Counted from the first letter of the stretch, positions 15,646 to 23,957 are shown. The stretch is DNA of 49,737 nucleotides from CAIRDP01 sp037134895 (GCA_037134895.1 JBAXLI010000028.1:1-49737), one strand, 5' to 3'. Translations and numbers: made by a program. Notes: generated from the sequence alone by a model not told the origin.

Positions 15646-16620
15646 ATGGAAACTTCGATAAGTGTTCGTCCGTTAGGACAAACAAAGATGATGGTCACGC
15701 CCATAGGGCTTGGCTGCTGGCAGTTCAGCAAACAGAAAAATATGGCCGGGAAATTCTGGCCCACACTTGAAGACGAGCTGATCACTAAAGTGGTGGCCCT
15801 TTCGCTTGAAGGCGGTATCAACTGGTTCGATACGGCCGAGATTTACGGTAACGGGGCTTCCGAGAAAGCCCTGTCAAAAGCCCTCCAGGCCGCAGGGAAA
15901 AAACCCGGGGAAGTCCTCATAGCCACCAAATGGTGGCCTATGTTCCGCTTTGCAACCAACATACCTAAGACCATTGGAGAGCGCATATCCGCCCTTTCTC
16001 CATATCCCATTGACCTTCACCAGGTTCACCAGCCCTGGGGTTTTTCAAATGAAAAGGCCGAAGTAACGGAAATGGCCGGAGTGCTAAAAGCAGGTAAGGT
16101 CAAATACATAGGCGTGAGCAACTACTCAGCCAAACAAATGAAGAATGCCTGGGAAACCCTTGATAAACTCGGCATCCCCCTGGCCTCCAACCAGGTTCCA
16201 TACAGCCTTCTGAACCGCAAGATTGAATCGAATGGGACTCTTGCTATGGCCAAAAAACTGGGCGTTTCCATCATCGCCTACTCACCCCTGGCCCAGGGAC
16301 TCGTCACCGGGAAGTTCCACGACAATCCCGAACTACTGAAGAACATAGGGTTCAGGAAGTACAGCTCCCTGTTCAAGCCGGCCGGACTCGAAAAATCAAG
16401 GCCCCTCATTACCACGATAAAAGAGATGGCCGTGAAGTACAATGTCACTCCCTCACAGGTTGCCTTGAACTGGATCATCAATTACCATGGCGATACGGTG
16501 GTTGCCATCCCAGGCGCTACCAAAGAGATCCATGTGAAAGAGAACACCGGCACCATGACTTTCAGGCTCTCCGATGCAGATATGCTCAGGCTGGACAAGG
16601 AAAGTGCGATCTTTAAATAA
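15646..16620 (+). CDS. Aldo/keto reductase
   Basis: 324 aa from ATG 15646. It is an NADPH-dependent TIM-barrel oxidoreductase. Seen: PLGQTKMMVTPIGLGCWQF at the N-terminus, NWFDTAEIYGNG (catalytic Asp and Tyr), LIATKWW (catalytic Lys), DLHQVHQP (catalytic His), YIGVSNYSAKQM, and the C-terminal IPGATKEIHVKEN cofactor loop. An upstream ATG at 15625 is in frame but lies upstream of the likely transcription start, so I did not use it. It is divergent from the ROK/isomerase pair. The real substrate is unknown. No clear terminator follows. Confidence 0.95.
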   Translation: METSISVRPLGQTKMMVTPIGLGCWQFSKQKNMAGKFWPTLEDELITKVVALSLEGGINWFDTAEIYGNGASEKALSKALQAAGKKPGEVLIATKWWPMFRFATNIPKTIGERISALSPYPIDLHQVHQPWGFSNEKAEVTEMAGVLKAGKVKYIGVSNYSAKQMKNAWETLDKLGIPLASNQVPYSLLNRKIESNGTLAMAKKLGVSIIAYSPLAQGLVTGKFHDNPELLKNIGFRKYSSLFKPAGLEKSRPLITTIKEMAVKYNVTPSQVALNWIINYHGDTVVAIPGATKEIHVKENTGTMTFRLSDADMLRLDKESAIFK

Positions 16621-16659
16621 TGCAGTTCCGGAATCCGGAATGCTTTTAACAAGATCCGT

Positions 16660-16998
16660 TTATTGAAGGAGTGAATTGTAAGCCTTCGGATCAAGGTTTA
16701 TCAATCCCTGCATCAGCATTTTATTATAATCTGCATCCGGATTGATAAAAAGGTCACCTGTAAGTTCCCTGAAACGAAGTAACTCTTTCATCAGCCTGAA
16801 ATTTTTAGGATCATTAATGGTAAGGTCTGTCAGTTCAAACATCCTCTCCCAGGCATGGGTTGCATTTTTGATATCATGCTTCATCAATACATTTTGTGCC
16901 CTGTTCATTTCATTGGCAATCATCAGTAATTGCTGAAATCTTTGATATCCGAACCATTTATCCGGAGATAAGGATTTATGAAAAACCAATGTATACAT
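16660..16998 (-). CDS. Hypothetical helical protein
   Basis: 112 aa, predicted mostly helical (LLMIANEMNRAQNVLMKHDI, then AWERMFELTDLTI and RLMKELLRFRELTGDL). It has no signal peptide, membrane segment or recognisable motif. The aromatic start MYTLVFHKSLSPDKWFG might be a short beta/loop segment. It is a stand-alone gene between the aldo/keto reductase and the toxin-antitoxin pair, preceded by AAAGGG. I do not recognise a family. The codon use looks like its neighbours, so I take it as real. Confidence 0.65.
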   Translation of the reverse strand: MYTLVFHKSLSPDKWFGYQRFQQLLMIANEMNRAQNVLMKHDIKNATHAWERMFELTDLTINDPKNFRLMKELLRFRELTGDLFINPDADYNKMLMQGLINLDPKAYNSLLQ

Positions 16999-17040
16999 TT
17001 TCGAATCCCTTTCTTATACAAGTAAATGATTTGTAATCAC

Positions 17041-17075
17041 GCTGATTTTAATGTTGTTAATAGGTCAAAATCAGC
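17041..17075. repeat. Inverted repeat between hypothetical gene and toxin gene
   Basis: GCTGATTTT (17041-17049) pairs perfectly with AAAATCAGC (17067-17075) across a 17-nt loop. There is no T-run on either side, so a factor-independent terminator is doubtful. It lies just downstream of the toxin gene and might be a transcript 3' end or a binding site. The rest of the 115-nt gap holds nothing I can identify. Confidence 0.5.
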
Positions 17076-17113
17076 TTAAAAACGAATGATCCGGGGCCGA
17101 GAGATAGGGTTGC

Positions 17114-17446
17114 CTACATTTTTATCTTACGTGCAGCCCTTATTCTTGAAATGCGCATCCGTGAACTAACGGCTTTCAGTACTTCAATCCGGGATGGAGT
17201 AATTCGGTAAATTACTAAATATGAACCAAATATAATATTTCTGTACTTTCTACTCTTTGTTATAAGAAATCTGCATTCCGGATGAATTTCATAAAGATTT
17301 CTAAGTGCACGGATCATAAAAAGCAGTTCCGCTTTGAAGGTTTCCGCAGCGTTTTTACCAAATGTCTCAACACCATACAAATAAATATTCTGTATGTCCG
17401 ATTCAGCAATCACTGAAATGATTACAGGCCTTTCCTGAGTTTCCAT
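17114..17446 (-). CDS. ParE/RelE-type toxin
   Basis: 110 aa with the ParE-type layout: ISVIAESDIQNIYLYGVETFGKNAAETF (N-terminal helices), LYEIHPECRFLI, then YRNIIFGSYLVIYRITPSRIEVLKAV (beta sheet core) and a basic C-terminus. ParE toxins poison gyrase and RelE toxins cut mRNA; the absence of a clear RelE catalytic set makes ParE-like the better guess. It overlaps the upstream antitoxin-like gene by 25 nt, as expected for a coupled pair. Confidence 0.82.
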   Translation of the reverse strand: METQERPVIISVIAESDIQNIYLYGVETFGKNAAETFKAELLFMIRALRNLYEIHPECRFLITKSRKYRNIIFGSYLVIYRITPSRIEVLKAVSSRMRISRIRAARKIKM

Positions 17447-17607
17447 TCTTCAAACCGCTGATCAAATTCATCCGGATTAATAAATGGACCTTGCTCGGCT
17501 TTTTTAATCTCAGCCTTAAAGTCATCGATTGAAACAATCTGGTCAGGTAACGCCCAGTTAGTTTTCTTTTTCGCGACTGTCTTTTTGGGAAGATTAGCTG
17601 TTTTCAT
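17422..17607 (-). CDS. Putative antitoxin partner of the ParE-type toxin
   Basis: 61 aa from ATG 17607. The N-terminus is basic (KKTVAKKKTNWALP) and the C-terminus acidic/helical (FKAEIKKAEQGPFINPDEFDQRFEEWKLRKGL), the usual build of an unstructured-tail antitoxin that covers its toxin. A longer frame from a TTG at 17634 is unlikely because a perfect -7 box (TAATTTTG, 17622-17629) lies within it. The identification rests on size and position rather than a recognised DNA-binding domain. It is 50 nt downstream of the threonine aldolase gene but appears to have its own promoter. Confidence 0.72.
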   Translation of the reverse strand: MKTANLPKKTVAKKKTNWALPDQIVSIDDFKAEIKKAEQGPFINPDEFDQRFEEWKLRKGL

Positions 17608-17621
17608 AGCCTGACTTTTCA

Positions 17622-17629
17622 CAAAATTA
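17622..17629 (-). promoter_or_regulatory. -7 box of the toxin-antitoxin pair
   Basis: On the minus strand this reads TAATTTTG, a perfect TAnnTTTG, 15 nt ahead of the antitoxin ATG at 17607. I found no convincing -33 element. Confidence 0.5.
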
Positions 17630-17657
17630 AGCAATTTTTCCTTGATCCTTAATCAGG

Positions 17658-18674
17658 TTATAAGGATTTCAGCACTTCTTCAACCTTCAGCACCATACTG
17701 TCGGTAAAATCAAGGTGGGTCACAAAACGAATGACCCGGGGGCCTAAAGGAAGGGCATGGATATCCTGTTCCTTCAATTTTGAGAGGAATTCCTTTTCGG
17801 AATATTTGCTGCCGAGGGTGAATATAAGGATGTTCGTTTCACAGGGCATGACATTTTCGACATAGGGCAGGCTGGCCAGCAGTTTGCCGAGGTGACGGGC
17901 TTTATTATGGTCTTCCTTAAGGCGGATGATGTTGTGGTCGAGGGCATATATGCCGGCGGCGGCAAGGTAGCCCACCTGCCGCATGGCCCCACCTAATGTC
18001 TTGCGGACCCTTCGTGCACGCTGGATGAAAGGCTTGCTACCGATGATCAGCGAACCTATGGGAGCTCCAAGTCCCTTCGAAAGACAGATGGAGACTGAAT
18101 CGAAGAGTTTAGCGTATTTATCAGGAGACTCACCGGTGTCGGCCAGTGCGTTGAACAGCCTGGCCCCGTCGAGGTGGTATTTCAGCTTGTTTTCTTTACA
18201 AACATCCGCAATCTCCTTAAGAGTTTCATATTTGTAAACCGATCCCCCGCCCTTGTTCATGGTATTTTCAACCTCGACCAGGGTGGTCACCGGACGGTGG
18301 ATATCGGTATCAGGATTGATATGCGCGCGAACCTCATCCGCAGAGATTTGTCCGCGTTCACCTTCCAACAGGCAGACCGATACCCCCGAATTCTTCATCA
18401 GCCCCCCGCCTTCGTAATAATACATATGGGAATGTTTGTGAAGGATCACCTCGTCGCCCGGGCGGGTATGCACATTCACCGCAATCTGGTTGGTCATGGT
18501 CCCCGAAGGACAGAACAGGGCCGCTTCCTTGCCCAGCAGTGCTGCAGCCTTATCTTCAAGCATGATCACCGTAGGGTCATCATGGAACACATCGTCGCCC
18601 ACCCGGGCCGTGAGCATGGCCTCGAGCATCTCTTTCGAGGGACGCGTAACAGTATCGCTTCTTAAATCAATCAT
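17658..18674 (-). CDS. ltaE: Low-specificity L-threonine aldolase (PLP-dependent)
   Basis: 338 aa. It cleaves L-threonine/L-allo-threonine to glycine and acetaldehyde, fold-type I PLP enzyme of the beta-eliminating lyase family. Seen: MIDLRSDTVTRPSKEML at the start (family hallmark), GDDVFHDDPTV, FCPSGTMTNQIA, HMYYYEGGG, LDGARLFNA (Asp holding the PLP ring nitrogen) and SICLSKGLGAPIGS with the PLP lysine near residue 200. The frame is open to a TTG at 18680, but the ATG at 18674 gives the family N-terminus. A TATTTTTG box (18678-18685) sits immediately before it, which if real would give a nearly leaderless message. Confidence 0.95.
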   Translation of the reverse strand: MIDLRSDTVTRPSKEMLEAMLTARVGDDVFHDDPTVIMLEDKAAALLGKEAALFCPSGTMTNQIAVNVHTRPGDEVILHKHSHMYYYEGGGLMKNSGVSVCLLEGERGQISADEVRAHINPDTDIHRPVTTLVEVENTMNKGGGSVYKYETLKEIADVCKENKLKYHLDGARLFNALADTGESPDKYAKLFDSVSICLSKGLGAPIGSLIIGSKPFIQRARRVRKTLGGAMRQVGYLAAAGIYALDHNIIRLKEDHNKARHLGKLLASLPYVENVMPCETNILIFTLGSKYSEKEFLSKLKEQDIHALPLGPRVIRFVTHLDFTDSMVLKVEEVLKSL

Positions 18675-18800
18675 GCCCAAAAATAATCATTTCTGGTGGA
18701 AACTGTAAAATCATGTGTTAGCGCTTATAAATTTCAGGTCCTGACACAAACAGGAGACCAAAAATTTTGATTTCAGGAGTGAAAAACAATAAAATATGAT

Positions 18801-18808
18801 TATATTTG
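18801..18808 (+). promoter_or_regulatory. -7 box of the AAA/DUF4143 ATPase gene
   Basis: TATATTTG, a perfect TAnnTTTG, 30 nt before the ATG at 18838. No -33 element at the right distance was found. Confidence 0.55.
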
Positions 18809-18837
18809 ATGCCTGAATTGATAATAATACGGGCAGC

Positions 18838-19962
18838 GTGATACCCAGATATATAAAAAAAGAGATACTACGTTCTTTGCTGAAGCCAAATATAGTCGTT
18901 GGAATTTTCGGAGCCAGACGAACAGGCAAAACTTTCATCATGCAGGAAATTGAGAAGGAACTGGGAGAGAAAGTCCTGATGGTGCAAGGTGAAAACCTGG
19001 ACGTTAGCGAAGTCCTTTCTTCTCAACGATTAAGCCAACTGAAAAGATTTACTGAAGGTGTCAGCTATCTGCTTATTGACGAAGCTCAGAAAATACCGAA
19101 TATCGGAATCAACCTGAAGCTGATGACCGATAACATTCCCGGCCTTCACATCCTGGTTAGCGGATCTTCATCATTTGATCTCAGGAAAAACATCGGTGAA
19201 CCGCTAACCGGACGGAGTCAATTTTTTCATCTTTACCCGGTGGCACAGATGGAACTGGAAGAAAATTTCTTACAAACGAAGGAAAATCTTGAATCCCGGC
19301 TTGTCTATGGAGGATACCCCCAGGTTATCACTGCGTCCTCATCAAAGGAGCAAACAGCAATCCTGTCATCTATTCGTGATGGGTATTTATTAAAGGACAT
19401 TCTTGAACTGGGTAATCAGAAAGACTCCTTGTTTGTTTTCAACCTTTTACGGTTAATCGCCTTTCAGATTGGCAATGATATTTCATTTTCTGAGATTGCC
19501 TCACGGCTGAATGTTAATAAGAAAACCGTGATGCGTTATCTGGAATTACTTGAAAAGTGTTATGTGATTTTCTCTCTTCATGGATTCAGCCGCAATCTCA
19601 GGAATGAATATACTAAAAGTCCACGCTATTATTTTTGGGATAACGGTATACGGAATGTCCTTATTTCAAATTTCAACTCCCTGAATCTCCGCGATGATAT
19701 TGGCAAGCTGTGGGAAAATTATTGTATTTCCGAACGACTTAAAAAGAATCATTACCGGCAGCATATGGTGAACCATTATTTCTGGAGAACCTATGACCAG
19801 AAAGAAATTGATCTGATAGAAGAGGCCGGGGACAATTTAACCGGTTTTGAATTCAAATGGACTGAAAGTAAATCTAAAATACCACATCTCTTCCTGAATT
19901 CCTATAACCATTCTGAATTCAAGGTTATAAACCGTGAGAATTATCTGGATTTCATAACCTGA
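18838..19962 (+). CDS. AAA ATPase with DUF4143 C-terminal domain
   Basis: 374 aa. The Walker A is GIFGARRTGKT (residues ~22-32), Walker B is YLLIDEAQK, and a sensor-type LVSGSSSFDLRK follows. After the ATPase come a winged-helix segment (SFSEIASRLNVNKKTVMRYLELLEKCYVIF) and a C-terminal part with QKEIDLIEE and GFEFKW that resembles a PD-(D/E)xK nuclease core. The family is widespread in Bacteroidota and archaea, often in variable regions. Its biological role is not established. It is a single gene with its own promoter box. Confidence 0.9.
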   Translation: MIPRYIKKEILRSLLKPNIVVGIFGARRTGKTFIMQEIEKELGEKVLMVQGENLDVSEVLSSQRLSQLKRFTEGVSYLLIDEAQKIPNIGINLKLMTDNIPGLHILVSGSSSFDLRKNIGEPLTGRSQFFHLYPVAQMELEENFLQTKENLESRLVYGGYPQVITASSSKEQTAILSSIRDGYLLKDILELGNQKDSLFVFNLLRLIAFQIGNDISFSEIASRLNVNKKTVMRYLELLEKCYVIFSLHGFSRNLRNEYTKSPRYYFWDNGIRNVLISNFNSLNLRDDIGKLWENYCISERLKKNHYRQHMVNHYFWRTYDQKEIDLIEEAGDNLTGFEFKWTESKSKIPHLFLNSYNHSEFKVINRENYLDFIT

Positions 19963-19976
19963 TAATCTGTTATACA

Positions 19977-20005
19977 CAAAAAGGGCGGACCTTTTGGATC
20001 CGCCC
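19977..20005 (-). terminator. Terminator of the exported repeat protein gene
   Basis: On the minus strand, stem GGGCGGA pairs with TCCGCCC (with further inner GG/CC pairing around an AAAA loop), followed by a run of five T. It lies 38 nt past the stop of the small repeat protein gene. The AAA ATPase gene ends on the other side and may use the same stem, without a T-run. Confidence 0.75.
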
Positions 20006-20043
20006 CGGGGAGATATAGAGAGCAACATTACCGCAAACAGAGA

Positions 20044-20442
20044 TTAATCGTTAAAACTGGCTTCAGAAGGAGTTGTGGGAGCAAGGGTGGTCATGTTGAT
20101 GGTTTCAATTTCGGCATCGCTAAAGTCTGCTTCGGCAGGAGTTACCGGTGCAAGGGTGTTAATGTTGTATGTGGTTTCGAAAGAATCGTTGAAATCGGCT
20201 TCGGCCGGAGTTACTGGAGCGAGATTTGTGATATCAGAAAGGTTCAGTTCGGCATCATTGAAATCTGAAATTGAAGGTGCAGTTGGTGCAAGTATTGACA
20301 CAAGGTTGTTTACTGTGAAATTGACCGGGGGATTCGTATTGAATCCTTCGGCAGAAATGGTGTTGATCTGGAAGAAAAATATGCTTGTTAAAACGATCAG
20401 ACTCTTGGTGATGTTCCTGGTAATGTTGTTTGTTGCTTTCAT
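20044..20442 (-). CDS. Small exported protein with repeated LAPxTPxEADF motif
   Basis: 132 aa from ATG 20442, with a signal peptide (hydrophobic SLIVLTSIFFFQINTISA). The mature part is four copies of a 23-27-residue unit with core L-A-P-x-x-P-x-x-x-D/S-F-N/S-D, as in LAPVTPAEADFND (twice nearly identical) and LAPTTPSEASFND. It is acidic, has no Cys and no sorting signal I recognise. The longer frame from a TTG at 20475 overlaps the -7 box and is rejected. Flanked by its own promoter and terminator, so a monocistronic gene. Function unknown; a periplasmic or surface peptide is possible. Confidence 0.8.
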   Translation of the reverse strand: MKATNNITRNITKSLIVLTSIFFFQINTISAEGFNTNPPVNFTVNNLVSILAPTAPSISDFNDAELNLSDITNLAPVTPAEADFNDSFETTYNINTLAPVTPAEADFSDAEIETINMTTLAPTTPSEASFND

Positions 20443-20472
20443 GGCTTCTGGTTTTTTGCGTTGTTGATGAAA

Positions 20473-20480
20473 CAAAAGTA
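20473..20480 (-). promoter_or_regulatory. -7 box of the exported repeat protein gene
   Basis: On the minus strand TACTTTTG, a perfect TAnnTTTG, 31 nt ahead of the ATG at 20442. It fixes the start at that ATG. Confidence 0.65.
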
Positions 20481-20551
20481 CAACGCCATGGAAGCCCGGG
20501 AAAGCTGTTTTCGACCTGCATCAGACCCAGCCCGATAAACCACAGCTAAAT

Positions 20552-20584
20552 CCCGACGAAAAAAACAGTGAAATTTTCGTCGGG
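20552..20584. repeat. 11-bp perfect inverted repeat with a third half-copy
   Basis: CCCGACGAAAA (20552-20562) pairs with TTTTCGTCGGG (20574-20584) around an 11-nt loop. A further TTCGTCGGGG follows at once (20585-20594). It lies between the aquaporin terminator and the promoter of the exported repeat protein, so it could be a regulatory site for that gene or a transcript end. Confidence 0.6.
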
Positions 20585-20600
20585 TTCGTCGGGGAAAATG

Positions 20601-20634
20601 AAAAAAGGCAAACGAGCATTAGCCCACTTGCCTT
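20601..20634 (-). terminator. Terminator of the aquaporin gene
   Basis: On the minus strand AAGGCAA...TTGCCTT encloses further pairs (GTGGGC with GCTCGT, including wobbles) around a TAAT loop, followed by six T. It begins 22 nt past the aquaporin stop. Confidence 0.72.
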
Positions 20635-20656
20635 ATAATCTGATAATTAGGTGATT

Positions 20657-21352
20657 CTATTCCTTGTCAAACCCGAATCTCCACACCAGGGCAGCCAAAA
20701 TGGCTCCCAGTATAGGGGCAACGAAAAACAGCCAGAGCTGCGATAACGCCTTGCCTCCTGCAAACAATGCAGGGCCCAGACTACGTGCGGGGTTTACCGA
20801 TGTCCCGGTCACAGGGATTGTCACAAGATGGATCAGCATCAGGGAAACACCGATCGCCAGTCCGGCCATCACCCCGTTCCCATATTTGGATGTGGTCCCG
20901 AGGATCACGAAGAGAAACAGGAAGGTCATCACCGTTTCAATGATAAAGGCGCTTGTGACGGTATAACCTCCGAGATATCCCTCTCCCCATCCGTTTGCGC
21001 CAAGCCCCCATTCCATAAGCCTGAAATCAGGTTTTGCGCTGATAATAAGATACAAAACAAAGGTTCCGAGAATGGCTCCTATGCATTGGGCAATGATGTA
21101 TCCAACTGCATCCTTTGCACTCATCTTCCCGGCTGTGAGCACACCAATGGTTACTGCCGGGTTAACATGGCAACCCGAAATTCCGCCAATGGTATAGGCC
21201 ATCGCGACCACTGCAAAACCAAAGGCGATTGCAATACCAAGAATGCCGATCCCGTTCGGACCCGTTTGAGACATACCGGAAATCACCGCAGCCCCGCATC
21301 CGAACAGGACCAGGCTGAATGTTCCAATCAATTCTGCAATGTACTTTTTCAT
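20657..21352 (-). CDS. aqpZ: Aquaporin (MIP family channel)
   Basis: 231 aa, six helices plus two half-helices. The two NPA boxes are in SGCHVNPAVTIG (about residue 64) and GTSVNPARSLGPAL (about 187). The N-terminus MKKYIAELIGTFSLVLFGCGAAV is typical of AqpZ. The residue after the second NPA is Arg (filter arginine), and the small residues around it fit a water-selective pore. It is downstream of the C1 peptidase gene with a 46-nt gap, and has a good terminator after it. A role in osmotic balance is inferred from the family. Confidence 0.94.
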   Translation of the reverse strand: MKKYIAELIGTFSLVLFGCGAAVISGMSQTGPNGIGILGIAIAFGFAVVAMAYTIGGISGCHVNPAVTIGVLTAGKMSAKDAVGYIIAQCIGAILGTFVLYLIISAKPDFRLMEWGLGANGWGEGYLGGYTVTSAFIIETVMTFLFLFVILGTTSKYGNGVMAGLAIGVSLMLIHLVTIPVTGTSVNPARSLGPALFAGGKALSQLWLFFVAPILGAILAALVWRFGFDKE

Positions 21353-21398
21353 GATTTTTGGTTTTAAGGTTAGTACTGATTCTTTACAAATCTCTGCT

Positions 21399-22184
21399 TC
21401 ATTTCTTTTTCAGAACCGGATTCTCTTCAACCAGCCTGATGGTCCAGAAGTCATCCGAAAGGTTTTCGTTCAGCAGGTATTCATAAGGCATGGTGAAATT
21501 GCCTTTCTTTCCCCATTGCTCGCTCCATGAATTGCGGACGATAAGGCGTCGGCTTGAATCGTCATACCCTATGGCAAGCACCGCATGTCCGCCTACCACA
21601 TGCTCCCCCGGCGATGGCATATTGACAACCCCGGTCTTAGCTACTGATGCACTCTCAAAACTCTCATATACCGTGAATCCGAAGATCATGGGAAACCCAT
21701 CGGCCAGGCAGCCTTTGATCTGCTCAAGGTTGCGCGACACTCTCTGGTACGAGAGTACCTGGTGGTCGAGGGCTTTTTTGTAACAGCCTGCACTGGGATT
21801 GGATGCAAATTTTGAGATGACATAAGGCCAGTCCTTTTCGGGGCATACTCCTTCTTTGTTCACGGTCTTGATGCCGTCGCGAATCATGGCCCCGCTGTCG
21901 CTGCCGACCGAATGTTCGATCACACGCTCATTGTAATAAATGAAAAGCCTTGAAGGCATAAAGGTTTTGGCTTTCTGGCGGATGAGTCCGCACTCGAACG
22001 CCGCCCCTATGGCATTGGCCGTGCAGCTGCCAAGTTCTCCCTGGTCGTAAGCAGGCGGACAAATTGCTGTAAGATCTGTTTTTGCAGGAAGCTTCAGCAG
22101 CACCCCTCCCGGCGCTGCATAACGGAAGTCCCTGAGGTCGGGCAGGTCGGGCTGCCATCCGTAACGAGGAACTTTGAAACTCAT
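21399..22184 (-). CDS. Papain-like C1 family cysteine peptidase
   Basis: 261 aa. The catalytic Cys is in YDQGELGSCTANAIGAAFE (near residue 53), the catalytic His in VGGHAVLAIGYDD and the Asn in IVRNSWSEQWGKKGNF. The region before the Cys (YGWQPDLPDLRDF) is a short propeptide-like lead. There is no signal peptide at the start, so the enzyme is probably cytosolic unless exported by another route. It overlaps the MFS transporter stop by 4 nt (ATGA). A plausible substrate or reason for linkage to an efflux pump is not evident from sequence. Confidence 0.92.
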   Translation of the reverse strand: MSFKVPRYGWQPDLPDLRDFRYAAPGGVLLKLPAKTDLTAICPPAYDQGELGSCTANAIGAAFECGLIRQKAKTFMPSRLFIYYNERVIEHSVGSDSGAMIRDGIKTVNKEGVCPEKDWPYVISKFASNPSAGCYKKALDHQVLSYQRVSRNLEQIKGCLADGFPMIFGFTVYESFESASVAKTGVVNMPSPGEHVVGGHAVLAIGYDDSSRRLIVRNSWSEQWGKKGNFTMPYEYLLNENLSDDFWTIRLVEENPVLKKK

Positions 22185-23593
22185 GTTGTTTGTGTTTTAA
22201 TGGTTTTACGTGATTGTGATATCCTTGTCACTATAAGTGCAAGAAGAAGAAATACTGCTCCGCAGATAAAGGTGTTCCTGATCCCTCCTACACTCTGGAG
22301 AATGCTTGGGTTGACGCTGTCACCCCCCGTTGTCAGCGAAAAGATCATCTGAAAGACCGAAACACCGATCACTGCTGCCACAGATGTAAAGGTGTTCGAT
22401 GTGGCCGACACAATGCCATGTTTCCCTTCGGTAGCCATATCCATGATCATAGTATTATTCGGGGACAGAAACAGCCCGAGAAAAACACCTGAGAAGAGGA
22501 GGAAAATGATGGGGACCCACATCTGCAACATCCCCAGGGCTGAAGAAAAGAAAGTATAATCCAGGAACCCTACAATAAGGGCAAGGCTGCATATCTTTAC
22601 AGGCTTGATCTTATCCGACATCTTCCCGGCCATGGGCGCCAGAACCATCACGACCAGGGATGAAATCAGCAACAGCATCCCTACTATATTCGAGGTAAGC
22701 CCAAGGTCCTTTTCAAGGTAGAAAGGCATGATGTAGGCATAACCGAAATTGGCGCTGCTGGCCAGAAGGCTTGCAATCAGGGCAAATGTAAGTGGTTTGA
22801 TGCTGAACAAACTGAGATCGAGGATGGGATGAAGGGCTTTCTTTTCCCTCCTGATGAACAAATAAAACAGAACTGCAGTAATAACGAGGGCGCCATAAGG
22901 CATAATCACATCAAAGCCTTTGTTGTCGAACGAATTGAATGCAAGGATCAGGAACGTAAATGCAAACAGGGCAAGCAATGAACCGCTGAAATCAAATCCG
23001 CTGAACAAAAATTTCTCCTTTTTCTCGTCGGGTATGTATTTTATCGATAACCATATGGCCGCAATTCCTATGGGGACATTGATCAGGAATACCCAGTGCC
23101 AGCTTGCATAATAAGTAATGAAACCACCCAGGGGGGCTCCCAGGCTGACTCCGATAGAACTGATGGTGGTCAGGATGCCATAGGATGAACCTACCTTGTC
23201 GTGGGGCATGAACCGGCCGATGATGGCCAGGCAGTTGGCGACGAGCATGGAACCTCCAAGTCCCTGTATAAAGCGTGAAATGATCAGCAGGGTAATGTTA
23301 AACGACATTCCGCAGAGCAGGGACCCTATGGTGAACAGGACGAAGCCTGAAATAAATACCTTCTTCAGCCCGAGACGGTCGCCCAGCATGCCGAACAGCA
23401 GCAGGGTGGCGGTGCTGGCAACAAGGTAAGCCAGCAGAACCAGTGAAACAATGTCGCGTGAACAGCCGAAATTCTGGGCGATCGTGGGCAGGGAGATGTT
23501 TACGATGAATGCATCGAGTTTCACCATCAGCATGGCGAGGGAGGCGCTGACCAGGATCAGGGTATAGGATTTGGTTGTGGTGGTTGTGCTCAT
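22181..23593 (-). CDS. MFS transporter, DHA2 (EmrB/QacA-like) family
   Basis: 470 aa with 14 predicted helices. Seen: ILVSASLAMLMVKLDAFIVNISLPTI (DHA family motif D1 with D-x-x-I-V-N-I-x-L-P), FGMLGDRLGLKKVFI (motif A) and ISRFIQGLGGSML (motif B-like), then GAPLGGFI (motif C). This family pumps drugs or other amphiphiles by proton antiport. The genes on both sides overlap it by 4 nt: TfoX-like upstream and C1 peptidase downstream, so the three are one operon. Confidence 0.93.
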   Translation of the reverse strand: MSTTTTTKSYTLILVSASLAMLMVKLDAFIVNISLPTIAQNFGCSRDIVSLVLLAYLVASTATLLLFGMLGDRLGLKKVFISGFVLFTIGSLLCGMSFNITLLIISRFIQGLGGSMLVANCLAIIGRFMPHDKVGSSYGILTTISSIGVSLGAPLGGFITYYASWHWVFLINVPIGIAAIWLSIKYIPDEKKEKFLFSGFDFSGSLLALFAFTFLILAFNSFDNKGFDVIMPYGALVITAVLFYLFIRREKKALHPILDLSLFSIKPLTFALIASLLASSANFGYAYIMPFYLEKDLGLTSNIVGMLLLISSLVVMVLAPMAGKMSDKIKPVKICSLALIVGFLDYTFFSSALGMLQMWVPIIFLLFSGVFLGLFLSPNNTMIMDMATEGKHGIVSATSNTFTSVAAVIGVSVFQMIFSLTTGGDSVNPSILQSVGGIRNTFICGAVFLLLALIVTRISQSRKTIKTQTT

Positions 23594-23937
23594 GCGGATT
23601 TTTTCTTACTCGATTTGGCTTTGGGATTGTATTCAAGGGCTAGTTTGATCCAGTACTCAAGGTCCGTATCCATATCGGTGCCCTCCGGATCGATAAACAA
23701 AAACCCCTTCATTGATTTGCCCGTAAAATCCATCAGGCGGCATCCGGTCTTCTTCAATGCATCTTCGGTACCCTCCGGGTCTATTCGCGCCATCAGGTCG
23801 TTCTTAACGACTCCTACGCACATTTTATCGTTGATCATGTAACATACACCTCCCATCATGAATTTCTCCTCAAAGGGGATCTTCAGAATGTCGAGGGTCC
23901 GGTTCACCCGTTCAGCCAGGTGTTTGTCATATGCCAT
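23590..23937 (-). CDS. TfoX N-terminal domain protein
   Basis: 115 aa. The TfoX/Sxy N-terminal domain is seen in VNRTLDILKIPFEEKFMMGGVCYMIN (the family G-G-x-x-x-x pattern), MCVGVVKNDLMARIDPE and GFLFIDPEGTDMDTDLEYWI. TfoX of gamma-proteobacteria controls competence, but short stand-alone copies in Bacteroidota have no demonstrated role. It ends with a lysine-rich tail (KAKSSKKKSA). It overlaps the MFS gene by 4 nt and starts 20 nt after the symporter gene. Confidence 0.9.
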   Translation of the reverse strand: MAYDKHLAERVNRTLDILKIPFEEKFMMGGVCYMINDKMCVGVVKNDLMARIDPEGTEDALKKTGCRLMDFTGKSMKGFLFIDPEGTDMDTDLEYWIKLALEYNPKAKSSKKKSA

Positions 23938-23957
23938 CGCATTGAGGGTTTTAAAGT

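Noticed and set aside
17041..17075. Intrinsic terminator
   Set aside because: The stem is perfect but has no T-run on either side; kept only as an inverted repeat.
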